Part shown: piece after piece, positions 43,142 to 52,100 of the stretch | How the letters are laid out: every line of letters starts with the position of its first letter | Position numbering within the stretch: position 1 is the stretch's first letter | Notes under the pieces: generated by a model | The model's database searches: none | The model's input: only the letters and a program-made list of their open reading frames with translations | Told to the model about the DNA's origin: nothing | Assembly: GCA_937949995.1 (NCBI GenBank) | Contig: CALFEO010000025.1 | Location: forward strand, 51,766-115,765 | Direction of reading: 5' to 3' | DNA from: an uncultured bacterium | GTDB lineage: Bacteria > Patescibacteriota > Patescibacteriia > 2-12-FULL-60-25 | DNA: 64,000 nt | Made by a program: the position numbers and the translations under genes

Positions 43142-46100
43142 ATGAAACTCCGCATTTTTTTCGCCGCTGTTGCGGTTTTGGCAAGCATCTGGCCGATAAG
43201 CTCTGATTTTGCTTTGGTTGCTCACGCACAGGTGGATCCCGGTCTCGAAGCCGTTGGTCAAACCATAGCTCTGCCCGATACGGATCCGCGCATTTTGGCC
43301 GCCCGCATAATCAATATCTTTTTGGGATTACTGGGAGTCATTCTTCTGGTCATAATTTTGTACGCCGGCTTTCTTTGGATGACGGCCGGAGGCGATCAGG
43401 GTCAAATCACCAAAGCCAAAGCCTGGCTAAGAAACGGCATTATCGGTCTAATAATCATTATCTTTTCCTGGGCTATAGCCTCTTTTGTCATCAATTCTTT
43501 AATCAATGCGGCCACGGGCGGTTCCGGAGGCGGAGGTTCCGGAGGCGGCGGAGGTTCCGGGGGCGGGGGTTTTGGCCCCGGCGGCGGGGATGTATTTCGT
43601 ATCATGGCCAAGAGCCCCGAGGGCTCGGTTGGCAATGCTGATTTGGTTATTCGCGTCTTGTTCAACCGTGATGTTGATGAAAATACGCTTAATGCTTTCT
43701 CTCTTTCTCCGCAAGCCGGAGGATCTTGGGTTATCGATCCCTCCAATGCCAAGCGTGTAATTTTTACTCCCACCGACCCTTGTCCGGGTGCTCCGCAAAA
43801 AGGTTGCTTTGCTTTTGATACGCAATACACGGTAACGGTTTCAACCGATTTACGTTCCACCGCCAATCAACAATTGCGTTGCGGCGGTTTTTATCCTGAT
43901 TGCACCTTTACTTTTACTTCCGGAAACACCGTAGATAATCAAGCGCCTTCGGTGCAAATCATGAATTTATACAATGGTAAAAGTGTGCCCGTTGATTCAG
44001 CTGTCGAGGTTTTGGCTCGCGCAACCGATGATATCGGAATTTCCGGTATGGATTTTGAAGAAGGCGGTCAAATTTTTGCCAGCGAAGGTCCTTCCGCAGT
44101 CCCGTCTCCGGCGACTTTCGAAAGTTCCGGATTTTGGGATACCGTAGGCAAGACATTAAAACAAACTTATGCCATAACGGTTCGAGCTTCTGATTTGGAT
44201 ACCAATACCGGCTCAGCATCAGTCAATGTTGTGGTTTTGGATCAGCATTGTTTCGATAATATTCAAAATAACGACGAAACTGGCGTGGATTGCGGTGGAG
44301 CCGATTGTTTAAGTTGCAGTGGAGGCCAATGTCAAGAAAACAGCCAATGCGCCTCGGGTATGTGTATAAACGGAGTTTGCGTCGAACAGCCGATTATTAC
44401 CGATGTTAAACCTTTATCCGGGCAAGAGGGTACTTATGTTTCAGTTTGGGGCGACAATTTCGGCGACGCTGGTTCCATAACATTCATGGGGCCGCCCGAG
44501 GTAACGGCTTCAGCTCCACAGGCTTGTGTTTCCGCCGGCTCTCTTACATGGTCTGATAATTATGCTTTGATCGAGGTTCCCGCCGGAGCCGCCACCGGCC
44601 CGCTTAGAGTTTTAAACGCCAACAGCAATCTAACCGATACCACAGCCGATGAACGAGGTCCGGAATTTACATTCACGCTTAACAATCAAGAGGTGCCCGG
44701 TCTTTGTTCCGCCAATCCCATTAGCGGCCTGCCCGGCGTTGCCGTTCAGCTGGCCGGCGCCAATCTGGGTGCTTCCGGAGGCTCTGTACGTTTTGGCAGT
44801 ATGACTTTGGCTCATCAAAGCTGGAGCGCTTCGGCTGTTAACTTTTTATCTCCCATGGCCAATCCTGGTCTTTATCCGGTTTGGATAACCAATCAAGCCG
44901 GCATCGAGTCCAATAAAGTTCCCTTCACGGTTAAAAGCGCAACCGCACCACAACCGGCTCCGGTGATAACCTTTATCGATCCTCCGCAAGGTCCGCGCGG
45001 TCAATATATAACCATTGCCGGCGAACGTTTTGGATCCGTCCCGGGGGTCGTTCGCTTTTACGATAAAGCCGCCGATAAAACTTACACGGGCGACGCCGCC
45101 TTTCCTCAAGGTTGTTCCGCGGGCTGGTGGAAAAACAACAATATCGTCATTAAAGTTCCTTCAGTTGATGCCAATGTGGTTAAACCCGCTCAATTCTCGG
45201 TTTACATCGAGCGCAGTGATTCGGTTCGTTCTAATGGATTGGATTTTACTTATACGGATGGCACCGCCGGCCCCGGTATTTGTGCCATCAATCCTTCCTC
45301 GGGTCCGGTTGGTACTTACGTTGAATTGCATGGCGAAAATCTGGGATCCGCATCCTCCGGCAATCAAGTCATCTTTGCCAACGGTCAACCTGCCGATATT
45401 CAATCCTGGCAAACCAATAAAATCGATGTAACCGTGCCGGCTCAAGCCATCACGGGCTCTGTTTTTGCAACCGTTTCCGGCACGGATACCAATGGCATGC
45501 AATTTGCGGTCGCCGATTGCCGTGACAATGCCTCCATTTGCACGCAAGGTCAAACTTGCTGTCCTAACGGCACCTGCGTGGACGGCTCATGCTCACAGCA
45601 GAGTTTTTCGGCTTTATACGGCTGGCAATTTTCCACCGGCATCATCCCCCAAGCACCGCGCGTAGTTGAATTTTGCGATCCCTCCGTATCCGGCACGCAA
45701 CTGCCATCACCCACTCCGTACATAAATCATCAAGGCGGAGATCAAGTATGCGTCAGTGCCAAACCCATCGTCGGCGTTTTGTTTGATATGCCGATTCAAT
45801 GGCCGCCCGCGCAAAATCCGGGCAATCTCTTCAGCCTCAAAAAATGCACAGGTACGGGCGCCGATCCCTGCTCCGCACTGGAAGATGTCGCCATAACAAT
45901 TCCCAATCTGATTTCCGGCGGAGATCCATATGTATATTTTGAACCGGTCGATAATCTGGATCCATCCACCGTATATTACGTATTCGTGAGCCGCGAAATC
46001 CGCTCGGCTGATTTGCAATACGGCACCATAATGGATGAAAACACTTCTTGTCCCGAGCCGGGATTGGGTTATTGTTATCGCTTCCGCACCAGATCCGATA

Positions 46101-49100
46101 CGGGTCCTTGTGCGGTTGGCAAAGTATATATCAATCCTTGGCGCGCTTATGTCGAGGGCAACGAAGAACAGGCTTTTGAGGCTTTGCCGGCCATTCAAAA
46201 TGCGGAATGCACAATGGTTAATTGCGCTGGTTTTGATTTCAATTGGAGCACCGATCCCGTTTCCAAAGCTTGGTTAAAATCATCTCTCACTCCTTTTGCT
46301 TGCAAACAAACTGTTGTCTCCGGAGATCAAGAAGCCGTTAATCCTCCGGTCAAGGTCAGTGCCGTGGAAAGTTCATCCAACCGGCAAGGCTTGGCGGATT
46401 TGTTTATTCAATACATCGTTCCCAAAGTCGTGGATAAATTTCCGGAGTGCGATACCGCCTGTTCCAACATTATCATCTGGGCGCAGATGAACACTTCTCT
46501 GTGGAGTGATCCGCCTCCGGCCGGAGTCAATACCGTGGAACTGCCCGATCCAGTGAAGCCCGGCAATTATTACAAAAACGTTAAACTTTTCCGTTGCGCA
46601 ACTGAGAATTGTTTCACCGAAGGCTTGTCCGAAGTCTCCATCAAGGTCAAACTCGAGCCTCAATCCCCATTGGTTCAGCATCAAAACATTCCATACAGTT
46701 TCATTGCCATCTCGCCGGTGCAGGATTTGGCACCCGGTACATACTATAGAGTCTGGTTAAACGGCGGCGCCGGCACCCCGATTGTTACCAAGAATGGTGT
46801 GGCTTTACCGGCCCCGGTTTCTTGGCAATTCCGTACCCGTTTGGATAACGAACAGTGCCAACCCGATTCGGTTCAAGTTACACCGGGTCAAAAAATCGAG
46901 AGCAAGATCTATGATCGTCAACTGTTTACGGCCAAAGTTTACGGCCAACCCGATTCCTGCCGCGCCGATGGTCAAATGCTCAAAATAAATCAATCTTTTT
47001 CATGGAGTTTTACCGATCCGGCACAACAGGTCGCATCCTATCTGATTCCTTCCATAGATACCGGAGCCGTCTTGCCTCCCGGCTGTTCAGCCAATTGTTT
47101 GGCTCGCGGTTCCAATGGTGTTTTTGGAAAAATAGCCGTTTGCGGCAATAATATTGTCGAGACAACCGATCCCAATTATTGCCAAGGCGGTATCACTCCG
47201 GCCGGTCAGCCTTGCGTGGTTATGCCCATGGAGTCCGGAGCCGGCGAGCAATGCGATGGCGGTCCTCTCTGCAGTGTTAATACTTGTCTCTTTCAGCCCG
47301 TTGCCGGCCCAACTTGCGGCAATGGCGTCGTTGATTATACCAACGGCGAAATGTGCGATCCGGGCATCCGTTGCTTCGATGCTGTCAACGATCCTTCAAT
47401 GGAAGGTGTAATGTGCCTGACTCAAGCCATGGAGGATGCTTGTTTTGATGCGGGAGGCGTTTGCGAAAAACGCGTTCATCAAGGTTGCAGTGTCAACTGC
47501 CGCAATTTGGGTTCATCCGCCGAATCGACTTCTTTCTGCGGTAACGGCGGCACTCCCGGCGCGGGTGAAGATTGCGATCTGGGCGCGGATAACGGCAAGG
47601 GCGGTTGTTCCAATGATTGTTTGCATATAGGCTCATCTCCTTCGGTGGTATCCATCTGCGGAAACGGTATCTTGGAAGCCGGTGAAACCTGCGAAGCTCC
47701 CGCCCCCGGCCAGCCCGTTCCGGCATGGTGCGATGCTTCGCGCTGTATCAAGCTTGGCAGTTCATCCTGTGCTTCGCCCGCCTCTCCGGGTTGCTGCGGT
47801 AACAATGTCATCGATAACGGCGAGGATTGCGACGACGGCAATAAAGTTGCCGGCGATGGTTGCGGTCTCAAATGTTTATACGAAGGCTCTTCATGGAAAT
47901 ATCCAACCCCCAGTTTTTGCGGTGATGGCATTGTCGGCACCGGAGAACTATGCGAATCCGTAAGGCATACCACCGGAGCTCCGGTTAACAATGCGGTTGC
48001 CGGCTCCGGTGATGGTTTGGTTGATCCGATTCAGCTTGCCATAATCGACCCCGGTCTTGGCACTCCGGATCCGGTAACCAAAGTGATTCAAACCGAATTA
48101 TCCTGCACTTACAGCAATGTTACCGGCAAAGCCATTTACGGCGTCGGTTGCGGTAAAACCAAAGAATCTGATTGCCAGCCGGGTTATGGCTTGGATGCCA
48201 ATGGTTGCTGTGCGCCTCGTCCGGCTTTTGCGGCCAGCCCGGCGCCGTTCCCTTCGGGCGATAACAATAACCAAGGCTTTTGCCGAAACGCACTCATCGA
48301 AGTCAATTTCGCCGAGGCTATGGACGTCCAGTCCGTGTTGGGCAACTTTACCATCGCCAAAGAAATTGCGGGCAACGATTGTCCGGCCGGTTCCTCTCCT
48401 CTGGCCATAAATCCTCCGGCCAAAGGTTTTTGGGGCTGGGTCGCTAATAAGTGGCATGAGTTAGTCAGCTGGGTTAAGGGTGAGCCTGCTTATGCTGTTT
48501 ATTGCACTAATACGGTACCCGGTACTTTGGTTGCCAAAGGCACGTCTACAACAGCTTTCGTCTATCGCTTAAGTCAAGCCTTGGAGCCGGATACGAATTA
48601 TATAATCCGTTTCGAAGCCGATCCCAATGCCGGTTCAGCCAATGATGATAATCAAAAACAAGGCATTCGCACCAAGCGCGGAGTTGTCGGCTTTGCGGAT
48701 GCGGGTGATGATATCACGCAAAACAATTGGCAATATACTTGGTGGTTCAAAACCGGCAGTGATATTTGCCGAGCCGACACTATCTTAATCGAGGATATGG
48801 GCAAAAGCGATCCGGCCGAAGATTACAGTCCTTTCTATTTCGCGGAAGCCTTTGAAGAACATCTTTTTATCGCTACGGCTCAATCAATCAAAAACGGATC
48901 CGCTCAATCCATCGCGCCAATCCAAGGATTGTACGAATGGCTCTGGCAGCCTTGGGTGGTGAACAATCCGGAGATTGCACTAAATAACGATGATCCGGCG
49001 TCTTATACTCAACCTGCCGCACAATCAGCCATTCGCGTCAGCGATAAAAGCGGTTATGCTTGGGTATTCTCTTCATTAAAAATAACCGTTGATACTTTGG

Positions 49101-52100
49101 AGCAAAATTCCACAGTTGGATCGGTTGTGAGTAATTCCAAACCCATAACCGTCTTCATTTGCGATAATCCTTGGCCCCCTCGCCTGAACAGCAGATACGA
49201 GCCATTCCGTGATGCGGATAATACAATCGTCGAAAATTATTCAGGTCTTTGGCTGGCCGATTTATATACGGATCTTTATACCAATGCACCCACCGGTCCT
49301 TTCTTCAATTTCCAAACATTGTATTGCCGAGATCACGAAAACGGTGTTATGCCCGCACTTAATCCCAAATACATCCCTCTGTCGCAATCGGATCTGGAGG
49401 CCGGCATCTTGCGCCAATATTTATTCACCTACGAAGAAGCCGCTTATAAATCCGACGGCATCGGCATCCGCGTCTATAAAAATCCGTACAAAGATTCGCC
49501 TCTCGAATGGTATCGCCGTCAGGGCTTTTTGGGCGATCCGCAAAATATAATTGTGGACGGCTATCCCGCTGTTCGCGACGGAGGTACTGTCTACATCGGC
49601 TTTCCCAATACATACGGCCGTAATGAAAGCATTTATCCCAACATTCTGGTTATGTCGCATAACATCGGCGCTTCGCCTGTAACCGAACGTATTTTTGACA
49701 GTCTTTTATCCAACTTTGCTTTCAACATCAACTTTAATTTTGATAACGGCAATGTATGTGTACAGGGCGGGGAAACCGGAGTCAGCTCGGGTGAGGTCTA
49801 CATTGATCCGGCAACCGGCGGTTCCGTGGTCTGCGTTTCCGATTATGATTGTCTCAAAGTCGATAATTCCCCCGATCCCAAATTAAGATGCTCCAGCTTT
49901 AAGTATAAATTACAGCACGATATCAAGCGCTTGGCTGATTTTAAGGATGTTCAAAAGGCCATGGATTCTTATTATGCGAAAAATGGACGCTACCCGGTTT
50001 TATCCGAAGGGAGTTTTCAAAAAACGCTCACCAATTCCCTGTGGCCGTCATGGCAACAGACTCTTGGTGCTGAATTGGGCATCACCATGCCCATGGATCC
50101 GGTTAATCGCTTAATCACTTGCGGTTTATGTAAACCGAGCAACAATCCGTCCGCACAAAGTACCGTTCCTTGCTCGACCAATGATGATTGTTCGAATGGT
50201 TATTTCTGCGAAGCTCAAAACGGTTATGATCCGGCCACCTGTTGGAATGCGGATGCCCGCCAATTCATGTGCCCTTATATGGCCGCCGACGGCAGTCAGC
50301 CGGTTGTTGAATACAGTCCGTACGATGCTGACGAGCCTTTTGCTCCTTCGCGTTTCTATTCATATCAATCTTTTGACGGAGGCAAACGTTTTGAGCTGGG
50401 CGCTAATTTTGAAATTTCACCAATGGCTTATATCTATTCCAACGGCAATCCTCTGAAAACCGATAAATGGTGGGAGGCTCCTTATTTTGTGGAATTGAGA
50501 TATTGCCGAACCGCCAATCCCATATCCAACGGACGCTGGTGCACCTCGAATGATGATTGCAAGCCGTGCATGGATCCTTCCTCATCAACTTGTACCGAGC
50601 CCGCGCCCGCCAACTCATGCCAGCCGGCCGGATTCCGTTATCAATTCAAAAATATCTGCAATAACGATATAACCGGCGACAGCAGTGTTTGCGGAGATAA
50701 AGTCAAAGGCATGGTTTGTTCCGACGGCCCCAAAGCTTATCAGGCTTGCTCGGGCAATGCGGATTGCGACGGTTTTGCCTGCGAATACGAGTTCTGCGAG
50801 CTCGGCGATACCAAGCTTGTTACTTGTGATTATTCTTCTTCCGGAGCGCAAGACGGCTTTATGCTTACTGTCTGCGAAGATTGCAAACGTTTTGTTTCCG
50901 ACCCCATTCTCTCGGTTTGCCAGCCTAAACTCAAATGCGGTAATGGCCGGATCGACGGATACTGCGGAGGCGTTGCCACAGCCAATGCCTGTACCAAAGA
51001 TGCGGACTGCGCCGATGGCGTAGCTTGTGTTTTGCAAGAAACTTGTGACGACGGATTATTAAACGGTACTTATGGCCATTGTAATGCCAATTGCACCGGT
51101 TACGACAAATATTGCGGTGACGGTAAATTGAGCCCCGGCGAAATCTGCGATCGCGGTTCTGATATCACCTTTGGCAACGGGGCTTATTGCGCGACTCCGG
51201 CCATGTGTTACACCGGTACCTCCGGAGCCGCACCATTGTCCGAAACCTGTGGTTTGGGTTGCCAAGGCACAGCTCCTTATTGCGGAGACGCCAAAACCAA
51301 CGGCTCCGAACAATGCGACGGCCAAGTTGCCCGCACCATAAGCGCCATCTGCTCCGACGGACCCAAAAAAGAACAGCCCTGTCAAAGTGATGACGATTGT
51401 CCCGATGCGAACTGCGGTCCTTCAATTGAAATGACCGCATCCGAAGCGCAGTCATATATATCTTGCGCCGGAATCACCCAAAGCAGATGCGCCGGAGCTG
51501 CGCAGGTTTGCTTAACCGATGCCGAAGCTTCAGCTTTGCAGTCAGGTGTCTATTTTGAAAACAATCCCACCGCTTATCAAAACTATCAACTTTGCACATC
51601 CGATGCCGGTTGTTCGGCCAATAAAAAGTGTATCTCACTGTCTTTAGGAATCAAATGCTTAAACGACGCGCAGTGCTCGAATACTCTTAACCGGGGTGTT
51701 TGCCGCGAATACGGTACGGAACACGTTCGTTCTTGCCAAGCCCCGGGAACTATCAATCAATGTAAGTGGGAGCCTAAATGGAGCACTTGTAAAATTGCGC
51801 ATTTTTGCGGAGACGGCGTAATGGATCCGGGCGAAGAATGTGATGACGGCTCCAACAACGCCATTAACAAAGCATGTCTGCCAACTTGCAAAAAAAATGT
51901 TTGCGGCGACGGTTATATGCAAACCAATGTTGAAGAATGCGATCATGGCGCAAACAACGGCAAAAATGTCTGCAATGCTTCATACGGTTCAACCTGCAAT
52001 GATTGCAGTTTGCAATGTAAAATCGTTGCCATGGCCGGAGGTTATTGCGGCAACGGCATCAAAGAACCGGGCGAACAATGCGACGGCAACATTTTAATCG

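Noticed and set aside
43402..43866. Minus-strand frames under the giant gene
   Set aside because: Pro-rich translations produced by antisense reading of the Gly-rich hinge.
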